This document shows positions 8,577 to 17,411 of a stretch of DNA of 64,000 bases, piece by piece. Within the stretch, counting starts at the first letter, position 1. Each line of letters starts with the position of its first letter. Position numbers and translations under genes: made by a program. The notes under the pieces are model-generated. The model was not told the origin of the DNA and made no database searches. It was given only the letters and a program-made list of their open reading frames with translations. This DNA comes from Rhizobium oryzicola (lineage in GTDB: Bacteria > Pseudomonadota > Alphaproteobacteria > Rhizobiales > Rhizobiaceae), in NCBI RefSeq assembly GCF_030504645.1, contig NZ_JAUKWQ010000001.1, forward strand, positions 310,001 to 374,000. The letters are read 5' to 3'.

Positions 8577-9084
8577 CGACGCTCGAAGAACGACCGAGCC
8601 CCAGTTAGGGCCGCAGCAGTCATTGCGCGTCGGGATGCGCTCTCCTCCGCCTGCGGGGAGCGCGACTATAATCAAGTGTGACCCGAACGATAGACGGTCC
8701 AGATGATGGTGCGCTGGGCTTTTTTTGAACGAATGTATAGATCTCATTCGTCTCAATGACATCTGGCTGAGTGGCGGTGTCGCGGTGGGTTATCCGTGAA
8801 GCGCCGACCGCAGCGACGACATTTGTAGCGCGGATGGCCGCCTTTCAAACCGGTTGTGCGCAGATCCAGCCCATGACCATCTCAGGCAATCCATCCGCGA
8901 CCCTGATCTCCCAATCACCGACGGGAACCAAAATAGAATCCCGAAAGCTGATTCTATAAACAATGCCCTTCAATTGCCCTTGGATCGCCCGAATCTGCGT
9001 GCTAACCCTCGCTTAATCCTTTCGTCGGATGCTGATTGTTATCGCCGTTGCGTGGAAGCAGCGGCAGCCGGAGCTTTGAAAGCC
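8577..9084. other. Gene-poor 0.5 kb region
   Basis: No intact gene is recognised here. It holds a short minus-strand stretch resembling a decayed transposase (8678-8762) and an open frame of 62 codons from a GTG at 8771 without family resemblance or a ribosome binding site. The promoter of the downstream glutamine amidotransferase is presumably in the more A+T-rich part around 8930-9070. Confidence 0.5.
8678..8762 (-). pseudogene. Possible remnant of an IS1-like transposase
   Basis: The minus strand encodes VIETNEIYTFVQKK, then after a shift within a run of seven A the neighbouring frame reads KAQRTIIWTVYRSG before a stop. The joined text resembles the catalytic segment of IS1-family transposases (E-x-D-E-x-x-x-F-V-x-x-K-K followed by W-T-x-x-R), with Asn replacing one Asp. 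Only about 28 residues are readable and no terminal repeats were found, so this is a weak call. Confidence 0.28.
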
Positions 9085-9879
9085 ATGTGTCGTTGGGCCG
9101 CCTATCGCGGCAATCCGCTTTACCTGGAGGAGCTGGTCTCCTCGCCCGCCCACTCGCTCATCGAACAATCCCATTGCGCCAGCCGCGCCAAGACCGCCAC
9201 CAATGGTGACGGCTTCGGTATTGCCTGGTATGGCGATCATCCGGAACCGGGCCGCTACCGCGATATTCTTCCGGCTTGGTCGGATTGCAATCTGCGCAGC
9301 CTCGCCCACCAGATCCGCTCGCCGCTGTTCCTCGCGCATGTGCGTGCCGCCACCCATGGCGCAACCCGCCGCGACAACTGTCACCCCTTCGTGCAGGGGG
9401 CCTGGTCCTTCATGCATAACGGCCAGATTTCCGGTTTCGACCGCATCCGCCGCAAGATGGAAATGCTGCTCTCCGACGAGCTTTTCGCCGCCCGCACCGG
9501 CACCACCGATTCCGAACTTCTGTTCCTGCTGGCGCTGGAATTCGGCATGGAGCGTGATCCGCTCGGTGCGATGTCGAAGGCGATTGCCACCGTCGAACAG
9601 TTGTCCGCCGAGCAGGGCTTCGAGCCGCTGGTGCGCTTTACCGCCGCCTTCTCCGATGGCGGCAAGCTCTATGCCATTCGCTATGCCACCGATCACAAGC
9701 CGCCCACCCTTTACGCAGCCCCCATGGGCGGCAAGAGCGGCTATTGCCTCGTTTCCGAACCACTCAACGATGACATCGATGCCTGGGTCGAAATTCCGGA
9801 TGGCAGCGCGGTCGTGGTCTCGGATGAAGGCATGACCGCTTCCATCTTCTCACCTGAGGGGCTGGCCGTCGCCGCCTGA
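9085..9879 (+). CDS. Class II glutamine amidotransferase (YafJ-like)
   Basis: An Ntn-hydrolase glutaminase domain protein of 264 residues. Starting at 9085 puts Cys at position 2 (MCRWAAY), the expected catalytic nucleophile after Met removal; longer in-frame starts would bury it. Further family marks are DGFGIAWYG (about 40-48), HVRAATHG (about 86-93), the Asn/His-containing NCHPF and FMHNGQISGF. It is a stand-alone glutaminase domain, so the ammonia acceptor is unknown; relatives include YafJ and EgtC. Its 3' end overlaps the converging LysR gene by 30 bp. Confidence 0.85.
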   Translation: MCRWAAYRGNPLYLEELVSSPAHSLIEQSHCASRAKTATNGDGFGIAWYGDHPEPGRYRDILPAWSDCNLRSLAHQIRSPLFLAHVRAATHGATRRDNCHPFVQGAWSFMHNGQISGFDRIRRKMEMLLSDELFAARTGTTDSELLFLLALEFGMERDPLGAMSKAIATVEQLSAEQGFEPLVRFTAAFSDGGKLYAIRYATDHKPPTLYAAPMGGKSGYCLVSEPLNDDIDAWVEIPDGSAVVVSDEGMTASIFSPEGLAVAA

Positions 9880-10785
9880 CAGGCGTCTGGCCTGCCGTCT
9901 CGATTCATCGATAAAGCGCTTGAGAGCGCCGTTCACCTCCGCCCGCCGGAAGGCGAGAAAAAGCTGCGCGAAAAGCCCCGCATCCTTGTGGAAGCGGCGA
10001 TAGGTAACGCCCGAGGTTTCCAGCCGCGCCATGGATTCCGGAATGATCGTCACGCCGAGGCCGGCCGCCACGAGGCTGAGCGTCGAGATCATCATTGGTG
10101 TTTCCTGCGCGATCCGCGGGCTGAACCCCGCCGTCTGGCAGGCCGAAATGATGCGGTCGTAAAGCACCTGGCTCGTCGGCCTGCGATAGAGAATGAAGGT
10201 GTCATCCGCCACATCGGCAAAGGCGATCCGCGTTCCGGGCGCGGTGCGGCCGAGAACATGATCGTCTGGAAGGGCGAGCACCATTTCCTCCTCGTTCATC
10301 AGCTCGGCGGTGAGGCGCGGATCGAGATTGGCGGCTGCGCGAATGAAGGCCGCATCCAGCCGCTCCGATGCGAGGCCCGTGGCCAGTTCGGTTGTCGAGC
10401 CTTCCTGGAGGCGCATGGCAAGATCGGGTGTTGCAAGCCGCATGCTGCGGAACACCGATGACACAAGCGGATGAAAGGTAGCCGACGTGGTAAAGCCGAT
10501 CGCAAGCGCTCCCGTTTCGCCGCGACCGGCACGTCTTGCTGCCTCCATGGCCGCTTCCGCATCCGCCACCACCTGTCGCGCCCGCTCGATAAAGGCCTTG
10601 CCGGCATCGGTCAGTTCCACGCCCTTGGGGTGACGGCGAAAGAGCGCCGTTCCCACCAGCGTTTCCAATGCCTTGATCTGCTGGCTGAGCGGCGGCTGTT
10701 GAATACCAAGCCGTTCGGCGGCACGGGTCATATGGCCCTCATCGGCCACGGCAAGCGCATAACGAAAATGGCGAAGCTCCAACAT
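9850..10785 (-). CDS. LysR family transcriptional regulator
   Basis: A 311-residue LysR-type regulator. Starting at ATG 10785 gives MLELRHFRYALAVADEGHMT, the canonical N-terminus, followed by the winged helix-turn-helix (TRAAERLGIQQPPLSQQIK, about residues 19-37) and the effector-binding domain. Subfamily resembles the BenM/CatM-like group (HFRYALAVAD opening), but the ligand is not predictable. It is divergent from a two-gene chromate transporter, with a dyad in the shared region, so it probably controls that pair. Confidence 0.87.
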   Translation of the reverse strand: MLELRHFRYALAVADEGHMTRAAERLGIQQPPLSQQIKALETLVGTALFRRHPKGVELTDAGKAFIERARQVVADAEAAMEAARRAGRGETGALAIGFTTSATFHPLVSSVFRSMRLATPDLAMRLQEGSTTELATGLASERLDAAFIRAAANLDPRLTAELMNEEEMVLALPDDHVLGRTAPGTRIAFADVADDTFILYRRPTSQVLYDRIISACQTAGFSPRIAQETPMMISTLSLVAAGLGVTIIPESMARLETSGVTYRRFHKDAGLFAQLFLAFRRAEVNGALKRFIDESRRQARRLSGGDGQPLR

Positions 10786-10788
10786 GCC

Positions 10789-10803
10789 ATACGTATAACG
10801 TAT
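10789..10803. promoter_or_regulatory. Dyad operator candidate in the LysR/chrA intergenic region
   Basis: A 15-bp dyad, ATACG-N5-CGTAT, sits immediately upstream of the LysR start and about 80 bp before the chromate-transporter start. It fits the inverted-repeat recognition sites of LysR regulators next to divergent targets, and supports starting the regulator at 10785 rather than 12 codons earlier. Binding is inferred. Confidence 0.42.
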
Positions 10804-10882
10804 TAAGATGCCTATTGCCATATATTGGACATGAGTAACGAACGGGATTACCTTGCGCCCAACACATCAAGGGTAATACATC

Positions 10883-11446
10883 ATGACGGCCATCGCATCG
10901 GAGGCGGACACTGCCCCAGCACCTTCCATCACTGAACTCTTCCTCGGCTTTCTCGGCCTCGGTATCATCGGCTTCGGCGGTCTGTTGCCCCTGGCGCGCC
11001 GGACGATTGTGGAGGAGCGAAAGTGGTTGAACGAGCAGGAATTCATCGATCTGCTTGGCCTCTGCCAGTTCCTGCCGGGCGGCAACATCATGAACCTTTC
11101 GGTGGCGGTCGGCGTCCGCTTTCACGGCTGGCGCGGCGGGCTCGCCTCCATCCTCGGCATTATCGCCGTACCGACCATGATCGTCGTCTGTCTGGGCTAT
11201 ATCTACGACCAGTATCGCGATGAGCCGCATGTGCAGCATCTCTTCGCGGGACTTGCCGCCGCTGCCGCCGGTCTGCTGATCTCGATGGGGTGGAAATTCA
11301 TCAAACCTTTGCGCGGCAAGATATGGGCCTTGTGCGTCGTCGCCGTGCTCTTCGTGCTGATCGCTGTCTTGCGCCTGCCGCTGCTGCCGGTCATGCTGAC
11401 AATGGCGCCGATCTCCGTTCTTCTCAGCTGGAGGTTCGGCAAATGA
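10883..11446 (+). CDS. Chromate transporter family protein, N-terminal half-type (short CHR)
   Basis: A 187-residue membrane protein with one CHR domain: LFLGFLGLGIIGFGGLLPLARR at the start, the EFIDLLGLCQFLPGGNIMNL motif (about residues 52-71) and several hydrophobic helices to the C-terminus. Short CHR proteins occur as adjacent pairs that together correspond to a full ChrA anion transporter, which exports chromate in studied cases; the natural substrate of this pair is unknown. The stop codon overlaps the partner's start (ATGA). Confidence 0.83.
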   Translation: MTAIASEADTAPAPSITELFLGFLGLGIIGFGGLLPLARRTIVEERKWLNEQEFIDLLGLCQFLPGGNIMNLSVAVGVRFHGWRGGLASILGIIAVPTMIVVCLGYIYDQYRDEPHVQHLFAGLAAAAAGLLISMGWKFIKPLRGKIWALCVVAVLFVLIAVLRLPLLPVMLTMAPISVLLSWRFGK

Positions 11447-11970
11447 TCGGAACGCTTGTCACTCTTGCCATCATCTTCGGCGAACTCTCTTTGATGGCCT
11501 TTGGCGGCGGCAATGCCGTTTTGCCGGAAATGCAGCGCCGCGTGGTGGAAGTCCAGCACTGGGTGACCCCGCAGGAATTCAGCGCGCTGTTTGCCCTCGC
11601 CCAGGCGGCTCCCGGCCCCAACATGATGATCGTGCCGTTGATCGGCTGGCATGTGGCGGGCTTCTGGGGTCTGATCGTCACCTCGGTCGCCAAGTTTCTG
11701 CCCGCCTCGCTGATCACAGGCGTCATGGTGACGCTATGGGAACGTTTCCGCGATCGCCCCTGGCGCAAGATCGTGCAGGCTGGACTGGTGCCTGTCACGG
11801 CGGGACTGGTGGCGGCGAGTGCCGCGGTCATCACGGTGGCGTCCGTCCACTCCTACTGGCTGGCCGCGATTGCCGCTATCGCCGCGATTGTCGGGATCGG
11901 CACCCGCTTGCATCCGGTCGCGGTGCTGGGTGGGGGTGCCCTGGCCGGCCTGCTGATGGGTTTTGCCTGA
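11443..11970 (+). CDS. Chromate transporter family protein, C-terminal half-type (short CHR)
   Basis: A 175-residue second CHR-domain membrane protein. It shows the same signature as its partner in a variant form: FGELSLMAFGGGNAVLPEMQ near the start and EFSALFALAQAAPGPNMM near residue 45, followed by hydrophobic helices. The ATG at 11443 overlaps the upstream stop, indicating translational coupling and a heteromeric transporter. Its 3' end nearly abuts the converging coaBC gene with no terminator visible. Confidence 0.83.
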   Translation: MIGTLVTLAIIFGELSLMAFGGGNAVLPEMQRRVVEVQHWVTPQEFSALFALAQAAPGPNMMIVPLIGWHVAGFWGLIVTSVAKFLPASLITGVMVTLWERFRDRPWRKIVQAGLVPVTAGLVAASAAVITVASVHSYWLAAIAAIAAIVGIGTRLHPVAVLGGGALAGLLMGFA

Positions 11971-11974
11971 CGCG

Positions 11975-13186
11975 TCAAGCGCTCGGGAACTGATCGGCAA
12001 CCCATTGCGCCAGGCCTTCCGCCACCTCGTCCTTTGCAAGGCTCGGCCACTCGATGATGCCCTCTGGCAGAATGAGCTTCACTCGGTTGCGGTCGCCGCC
12101 CATGATGCCGGTTTCCGGCGACACGTCATTGGCGACGATGAGATCGGCGCCCTTGGCTTCCAGCTTCTTGCGCCCGTTTGCCTCCACATTCTGCGTTTCG
12201 GCGGCAAAGCCGATAACCAGTCCGGGCCGCCTGACGTGATGGCCGACGGTTTTGAGAATGTCCGGATTTTCCGCAAGCTGCAGGGGCGGGGGGGCTTCGC
12301 CCGGCTGCTTCTTGATCTTCTGGTTGGCAGAGGAGGCCACGCGCCAGTCGGCCACGGCTGCCACCATAACGGCGATATCGACCGGCAGCGCTGCCTCCAC
12401 CGCGGACAGCATCTCCGCAGCTGTTTCCACATGCGTCACCGCCACACCGGCAGGATCAGGAATGGTCACAGGGCCGGAAACGAGTGTGACCTTAGCACCG
12501 AGCTTTGCCAGTGCCGCCGCAATCGCATGACCCTGCTTGCCGGAGGAGCGATTGGCGATATAGCGGACGGGATCGATCGGTTCATGCGTCGGGCCAGACG
12601 TAACGATCGCCTTCTTGCCCGCAAGCGGCTTGAGTTGTGGCTGCAGCAGCGCCACCACGGCAGCAACGATCTCCAGCGGCTCCGACATGCGCCCCGTACC
12701 GGCTTCGCCGCTCTCGGCCATTTCGCCGCGGGCAGGCCCGATGAAATGTATGCCGTCGCGCTTCAAGGTCTCGACATTGCGTTTCGTCGGAGGTGCTTCC
12801 CACATCTTCGGGTTCATGGCGGGTGCCACCAGCACCGGGCGATCGGTAGCAAGCAGGACGGCGCTGGCAAGGTCATTCGCCAGCCCATGCGCCATCTTCG
12901 CCATCAGGTCTGCGGTGGCGGGTGCCACCAGCACCAGATCGCAATCGCGAGCCAGGCGGATATGGCCGACATCCTGCTCGTCCTCGCGCGAAAAAAGATC
13001 CGTGTAGACATGGGAGGCGGAGAGAGCACCGACGGCAAGCGGCGTGATGAATTCCTGCGCTGCGGCCGTCATGACAGGCCGCACCTGCGCGCCCCGCTCG
13101 CGCAGGCGACGGATCAGATCGAGGCTCTTATAGGCGGCAATGCCGCCGGCAATGATCAGAAGAATGCGCTTACCCGAAAGATCCAT
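11975..13186 (-). CDS. coaBC: Bifunctional phosphopantothenoylcysteine decarboxylase / phosphopantothenate-cysteine ligase
   Basis: CoaBC performs two consecutive coenzyme A steps: ligation of cysteine to 4'-phosphopantothenate (CoaB, C-terminal) and flavin-dependent decarboxylation (CoaC, N-terminal). The 403-residue length fits the fusion. CoaC shows GGIAAYKSLDLIRRL near residue 15 and the PAMNPKMW substrate-recognition motif near residue 144; CoaB begins around KKAIVTSGPTHEPIDPVR with NRSSGKQGHAIA. It lies downstream of ubiB in the same orientation, separated by a 274-bp gap holding a rhizobial repeat. Confidence 0.96.
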   Translation of the reverse strand: MDLSGKRILLIIAGGIAAYKSLDLIRRLRERGAQVRPVMTAAAQEFITPLAVGALSASHVYTDLFSREDEQDVGHIRLARDCDLVLVAPATADLMAKMAHGLANDLASAVLLATDRPVLVAPAMNPKMWEAPPTKRNVETLKRDGIHFIGPARGEMAESGEAGTGRMSEPLEIVAAVVALLQPQLKPLAGKKAIVTSGPTHEPIDPVRYIANRSSGKQGHAIAAALAKLGAKVTLVSGPVTIPDPAGVAVTHVETAAEMLSAVEAALPVDIAVMVAAVADWRVASSANQKIKKQPGEAPPPLQLAENPDILKTVGHHVRRPGLVIGFAAETQNVEANGRKKLEAKGADLIVANDVSPETGIMGGDRNRVKLILPEGIIEWPSLAKDEVAEGLAQWVADQFPSA

Positions 13187-13235
13187 GGGCCTCTCACTGT
13201 GGTGGTCGGGGCACGAGCGAATTGTACGCCACGTT

Positions 13236-13357
13236 CCCCCTCATCCGCCCTTCGGGCACCTTCTCCCCGAGGGGAGAAGGGATCTGCCGCGCCGCTCACG
13301 GTTCCCCTCTCCCCTTGGGGAGAGGTTCGCCGAGCGAAGCGGAGGCGGGTGAGGGGG
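13236..13357. repeat. Rhizobial palindromic intergenic repeat, copy 1
   Basis: An approximately 122-bp element starts with CCCCCTCATCCGCCCTTCGG and ends with GGCGGGTGAGGGGG, with internal CTTCTCCCC/GGGGAGAAG and CTCTCCCC/GGGGAGAG hairpins. The outer ends are inverted complements. Very similar elements are scattered between genes throughout Rhizobiaceae; a second copy lies at 59624-59750. Here it separates ubiB from coaBC. Confidence 0.75.
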
Positions 13358-13460
13358 CTATGATGGCGTCCTTAACATCGCTTCGTCTCATTGTGTGGAC
13401 CCTAAGCGGTTGATGCTAAACATGCAATCGCGAGGACTGGACCGACGAGGCGGTGTAAGC

Positions 13461-15035
13461 TCAGCTGATCGAGATCGCAATCGACACAAGCGCGATCGCA
13501 ATGATCCAGAGGGCGAAGCGACCGGAGCGGTTATGGCGGGCTTCCGATTTGCCGATCGCATCCGCCGTCTCGGCATCGAAACGAATGCCGTGCTCGGTCA
13601 TGTGCAGCAGCTGCTGGTGGAATTTTTCCGTCTTGGCGGCAATTTCCGGCGCGGCTTCGGCCAGTTTCACCGCAGCCTTCAAGCCGTCGCGCAGGTCACT
13701 GACGATGCGTTTCGGCCCGAGATTGTCGCGGATCCAGCTGCCGACGACCGGCTCTGCCGCCTTCCACATGTTGAAACGCGGGTTCAGCATACGCGCCACG
13801 CCTTCCACCACCACCATGGTCTTCTGCAGCAGAATCAGCTCGGGCCGCGTTTCCATTTCGAACAGATCGGTGACTTCGAAAAGAAGTGCGAGCAGCCGGG
13901 CCATGGAAATGGTTTCCGCCGGCTGGCCATGGATCGGCTCGCCAATCGCACGGATCGCCTGGGCAAAGCTTGCGACATCGTGATGCGAGGGCACATAGCC
14001 GGCTTCGAAATGCACTTCCGCCACGCGCATATAATCGCGGGTGATGAAGCCATAGAGAATTTCCGCCAGGAAGCGGCGTTCCTTTTTGCCGAGACGACCC
14101 ACGATCCCCATGTCGACGGCAACGATGGTGCCTTGAGGGTCGACGAAGAGATTGCCGGGATGCATGTCCGCGTGGAAGAAGCCGTCGCGCAGCGTGTGGC
14201 GCAGGAAGGACTGGATCAGCGTCACCGCCAAGGCTTCCAGATCGTGTCCCGCCTTCCGCAGACCCTCGATATCGGACATCTTGACGCCATCGATCCATTC
14301 CATGGTGATGACGTCGCGCCCGGTGCGCTCCCAGTCCACTTGCGGAACGCGGAAGCCCGGATCGTTCTTGGTGTTCTCACCAATCTCGGAAAGGGCAGCT
14401 GCCTCCAGCCGCAAGTCCATTTCCAGCTTGGTGGTCTGTTCCAGCGTCCGCGTCACCTCCACGGGTCGCAGGCGCCGCGTGGAAGGCAGGAAGCGTTCCT
14501 GCATGCGCGAGATCAGGTACATGCTCTCGATGTCATGCGCGAACCGCTGGCGCACACCCGGCCGCACGACTTTCACCGCCACCTTGCGTTCGCCATCGGG
14601 ATAGGCAACGGCTGCCGGATGCACCTGTGCGATGGAGGCCGCCGCCAGAGGTGCATCGAAGCGAGTGTAGAGATCGGTGATCGGTCTCCCCAACGAAGCC
14701 TCGACCTGCCCCTTGGCCGTCTCCGTCGGGAAGAAGGCCATGCGGTCCTGCAGCATGGAAAGGTCCAGCGCCCAGTCGACGCCCACCACATCCGGCCGCG
14801 TGGCCAGGAACTGGCCAATCTTCACATAAGACGGTCCAAGCCGCTCCACGGCGCGCGTCAGGCGCACGCTTCTCGCCTCCTGGATGGAGGTCGGGCGCGT
14901 GAAAACCTGCGCCACCATCTTGGCAAGCCCAACGACTGGCGGAAGCCCCTGCGTCGGAAGCGCCGAAATCACGCCCTCGCGCACGAGCACCCAGCCGACA
15001 CGCGCCAGGCGGAAATAGGCACCGATCGTGCTCAT
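13461..15035 (-). CDS. ubiB: 2-polyprenylphenol 6-hydroxylase / UbiB family atypical kinase
   Basis: A 524-residue UbiB/ABC1/ADCK-family protein needed for ubiquinone biosynthesis, an atypical kinase-like ATPase acting with the Ubi enzymes at the membrane. Diagnostic motifs are KIGQFLATRPDVVG (KxGQ, about residues 77-90), the invariant Lys/Glu region in KVAVKVVRPGV, and HADMHPGNLFVD with the catalytic Asp near residue 292. A hydrophobic C-terminal segment (FALWIIAIALVSIAISIS) is the expected membrane anchor. It follows ubiE closely, forming the ubiE-ubiB pair common in alphaproteobacteria. Confidence 0.94.
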   Translation of the reverse strand: MSTIGAYFRLARVGWVLVREGVISALPTQGLPPVVGLAKMVAQVFTRPTSIQEARSVRLTRAVERLGPSYVKIGQFLATRPDVVGVDWALDLSMLQDRMAFFPTETAKGQVEASLGRPITDLYTRFDAPLAAASIAQVHPAAVAYPDGERKVAVKVVRPGVRQRFAHDIESMYLISRMQERFLPSTRRLRPVEVTRTLEQTTKLEMDLRLEAAALSEIGENTKNDPGFRVPQVDWERTGRDVITMEWIDGVKMSDIEGLRKAGHDLEALAVTLIQSFLRHTLRDGFFHADMHPGNLFVDPQGTIVAVDMGIVGRLGKKERRFLAEILYGFITRDYMRVAEVHFEAGYVPSHHDVASFAQAIRAIGEPIHGQPAETISMARLLALLFEVTDLFEMETRPELILLQKTMVVVEGVARMLNPRFNMWKAAEPVVGSWIRDNLGPKRIVSDLRDGLKAAVKLAEAAPEIAAKTEKFHQQLLHMTEHGIRFDAETADAIGKSEARHNRSGRFALWIIAIALVSIAISIS

Positions 15036-15069
15036 GCGACAGCCTTTGCTTTCAACGCAGCCCGCACGA

Positions 15070-15846
15070 TCAAAGCTTCCATCCCGAATGCAGGGCGGCG
15101 ATGCCGCCGGTATAATTGGTGTAGCTCACGCGGGAAAAGCCGGCGGTACGGATCATCGCGGCAAAATTCTCCTGGTTCGGGAATTTGCGGATCGATTCCA
15201 CCAGATACTGATAGGGCTCGGCATCGCCGGTGATCATCTTGCCGAACTGCGGAATGGCGCGGAATGACCATTCGTCATAAATGCGATCCAGAAGCGGGGT
15301 GTCTACCTCGGAAAATTCCAGAACCAGCAGGCGTCCGCCGCGCTTCAGCACGCGGTAGGCCTCCTTCAGTGCCACATCGATGCGCGGCACGTTGCGAATG
15401 CCGAATGCGATCGTATAGGCATCGAAGCTGTTTGCCTCGAAGGGAAGGTCTTCCGCATTGGCTTCCACGAAGGTCAGATTGTCGGAAAGCTTGCGCTTGG
15501 CCGCACGTTCCGAACCCACGCCCAGCATGGAGCCGTTGATGTCGAGGACCGTGGCATGGGCCAGCCGGTTGGAGGCTTCCACGATGCGAAACGCGATATC
15601 GCCGGTGCCGCCAGCCACATCCAGCACCTTAAATGACGGGTCCTTGCGTGGATTGAGAGCCGCCACCATGGCGTCCTTCCAGGCGCGGTGCAGGCCCATG
15701 GACATCACATCGTTCATGATGTCGTAGCGCTTGGCGACCTTGTGGAAGACCTCGTTGACGAGACCCTGCTTCTCGCCTTCGGCGACCTCCCGGAAACCAT
15801 AGGAGGTTGCCATGCTGCCATCGGCGGAGGTTCGGCTGTCGGCCAT
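15070..15846 (-). CDS. ubiE: Ubiquinone/menaquinone biosynthesis C-methyltransferase UbiE
   Basis: SAM-dependent C-methyltransferase of ubiquinone biosynthesis. Characteristic are [21 protein letters not shown], the SAM-binding motif [14 protein letters not shown] and the family signature [24 protein letters not shown]. Two in-frame ATGs are possible (15858 and 15846); the inner one, giving [10 protein letters not shown] and 258 residues, is better placed relative to the GAGG upstream. It is divergent from mutM and heads ubiE-ubiB-coaBC. Confidence 0.94.
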   Translation of the reverse strand: MADSRTSADGSMATSYGFREVAEGEKQGLVNEVFHKVAKRYDIMNDVMSMGLHRAWKDAMVAALNPRKDPSFKVLDVAGGTGDIAFRIVEASNRLAHATVLDINGSMLGVGSERAAKRKLSDNLTFVEANAEDLPFEANSFDAYTIAFGIRNVPRIDVALKEAYRVLKRGGRLLVLEFSEVDTPLLDRIYDEWSFRAIPQFGKMITGDAEPYQYLVESIRKFPNQENFAAMIRTAGFSRVSYTNYTGGIAALHSGWKL

Positions 15847-15993
15847 CGGGTTACGCATCCTCGTTTACATCTCAAAAGCGGGCCGACCATAGCGGACTGC
15901 GGCGGCCGATACTATCTCTTCTGGTGCTTGCGGCACTTTGGCACTGGTCTATAGAGCAGTCAGCCGTCCGTTGAAACAGGAAGTTAGGAACTC

Positions 15994-16884
15994 ATGCCCG
16001 AATTGCCAGAGGTGGAAACCGTGCGGCGAGGCCTCGAGCCCGCGATGGAAGGGGCGGTCGTCACGCGGCTTGAAGCACGCCGTCCGGACCTGCGTTTTCC
16101 GCTGCCGGAGGATTTTGAGGCGCGTGTTTCCGGTCGCCAGATCTTGGGGCTCGGACGCCGGGCGAAATACCTGCTGATCGATCTCGATGACGGCCAGACG
16201 ATCATCTCGCATCTCGGCATGTCCGGCTCCTTCCGGGTGGAGGATGACGAGGCGGCCGCAATGCCCGGTGAGTTTCACCATGCCCGCTCCAAGGATGGCA
16301 AGCACGACCATGTGCTGTTTCACCTGACGCGGAACGGAAAAAGCGCGCGTGTCATCTATAATGATCCGCGTCGTTTCGGCTTCATGCATCTTTGGGCGCG
16401 GTCCGAGCTGGATCACTATCCCGCCTTTGCAGAACTTGGGCCGGAGCCGACCGGCAACACGCTGGATGCCGATTATCTGGCACAGCGGTTTCAGGATCGC
16501 ATCCAGCCGCTGAAAAGCATCCTGCTCGACCAGACTGTCATTGCGGGGCTCGGCAATATCTATGTCTGCGAGGCGCTGTGGCGTTCGGGCCTGTCCCCGC
16601 TGAGGAAGGCCGGAACGCTGGTCACCAAGGCCAGCAAGCCCAAGGCTCAGCTTGTCGATCTCGCCCATTCGATCCGGGAGGTGATTGCCGACGCGATTGC
16701 TGCTGGTGGTTCTTCGCTACGCGACCATATCCAGGCAGATGGCTCGCTCGGCTATTTCCAGCACACCTTTTCTGTCTATGATCGCGAAGGCCATGACTGC
16801 GCGCGTGAGGGGTGCTCCGGCGTGGTTCAGCGTATCACGCAGGCGGGCCGCTCTTCCTTCTATTGCGCGCAATGTCAAAAATGA
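15994..16884 (+). CDS. mutM: Formamidopyrimidine-DNA glycosylase
   Basis: MutM (Fpg) removes oxidised purines such as 8-oxoguanine and nicks the resulting abasic site. The catalytic N-terminal Pro-Glu is present in [16 protein letters not shown], and the C-terminus carries the zinc finger Cys-x4-Cys...Cys-x2-Cys (about residues 268-293) with [11 protein letters not shown]. Length 296 is slightly above the usual 270-290 because of an insertion around [13 protein letters not shown]. The ATG is preceded by AGGAAGTTAGGA. It is divergent from ubiE and about 200 bp upstream of rpsT. Confidence 0.96.
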   Translation: MPELPEVETVRRGLEPAMEGAVVTRLEARRPDLRFPLPEDFEARVSGRQILGLGRRAKYLLIDLDDGQTIISHLGMSGSFRVEDDEAAAMPGEFHHARSKDGKHDHVLFHLTRNGKSARVIYNDPRRFGFMHLWARSELDHYPAFAELGPEPTGNTLDADYLAQRFQDRIQPLKSILLDQTVIAGLGNIYVCEALWRSGLSPLRKAGTLVTKASKPKAQLVDLAHSIREVIADAIAAGGSSLRDHIQADGSLGYFQHTFSVYDREGHDCAREGCSGVVQRITQAGRSSFYCAQCQK

Positions 16885-16938
16885 GTCCCGGATCAGCAGC
16901 TTGCTGGAACAAACTGAACCAGGCTTGTGAAATTGCGC

Positions 16939-16967
16939 GTTGACTGAGGAGCCTATTCCGGTTATAT
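16939..16967 (+). promoter_or_regulatory. Housekeeping sigma-70 promoter of rpsT
   Basis: GTTGAC, a 17-bp spacer and TTATAT match the rhizobial vegetative promoter consensus (CTTGAC-N17-CTATAT). It lies about 125 bp upstream of the rpsT start codon, implying a leader of roughly 115-120 nt. Confidence 0.75.
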
Positions 16968-17092
16968 CGCCGCCCACAGTTGGGAAAGCCGCTCGTGGCT
17001 TCCTCCATTGCTCCCGAATTGCTGGATGACAGGTCGCAAGGACCCGGCGCGGCGACGGTGGAGTTTGTGTTCGAATTCGAAGAGAGGCAGAG

Positions 17093-17359
17093 ATGGCCAA
17101 TACAACTTCGGCGAAGAAGGCGACCCGCAAGATCGCACGCCGCACTGCAGTCAACAAGTCGCGCCGTTCGCGCGTTCGTAACTTCATCCGCAAGGTTGAA
17201 GAAGCCATCGCAACGGGTGATGTGGCCGTTGCCGCTGAAGCCCTGAAAGCGGCTCAGCCGGAAATTCAGCGCGCTGCCACCAAAGGTGTCATGCACAGCA
17301 ACACGGCCTCCCGCAAGGTGTCGCGTCTGGCAAGCCGCGTTAAGGCTCTTTCCGCCTAA
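17093..17359 (+). CDS. rpsT: 30S ribosomal protein S20
   Basis: Primary-binding protein of the 30S body, 88 residues, strongly basic. The family's N-terminus ([20 protein letters not shown]) and conserved [20 protein letters not shown] are intact. AGAGAGGCAGAG precedes the ATG. It is monocistronic, with its own promoter at 16939 and a strong terminator at 17387. The long leader leaves room for autoregulation, but I see no specific structure I can name. Confidence 0.97.
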   Translation: MANTTSAKKATRKIARRTAVNKSRRSRVRNFIRKVEEAIATGDVAVAAEALKAAQPEIQRAATKGVMHSNTASRKVSRLASRVKALSA

Positions 17360-17386
17360 AACTCGTCATAATTGACGTCACAATCA

Positions 17387-17411
17387 AGCCCGGTCATCGA
17401 CCGGGCTTTTC
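17387..17411 (+). terminator. Intrinsic terminator of rpsT
   Basis: A 9-bp perfect GC-rich stem (AGCCCGGTC/GACCGGGCT) with an ATC loop and four following T ends the rpsT transcript 28 bp after the stop. Confidence 0.9.

Noticed and set aside
8771-8959. 62-codon open frame from a GTG
   Set aside because: No ribosome binding site, no family resemblance and low-complexity composition; more likely non-coding debris.
13395-15233. Long plus-strand open frame (612 codons) opposite ubiB
   Set aside because: It is antisense to a complete, motif-bearing ubiB. GC-rich codon bias opens such frames; the translation has no family resemblance.
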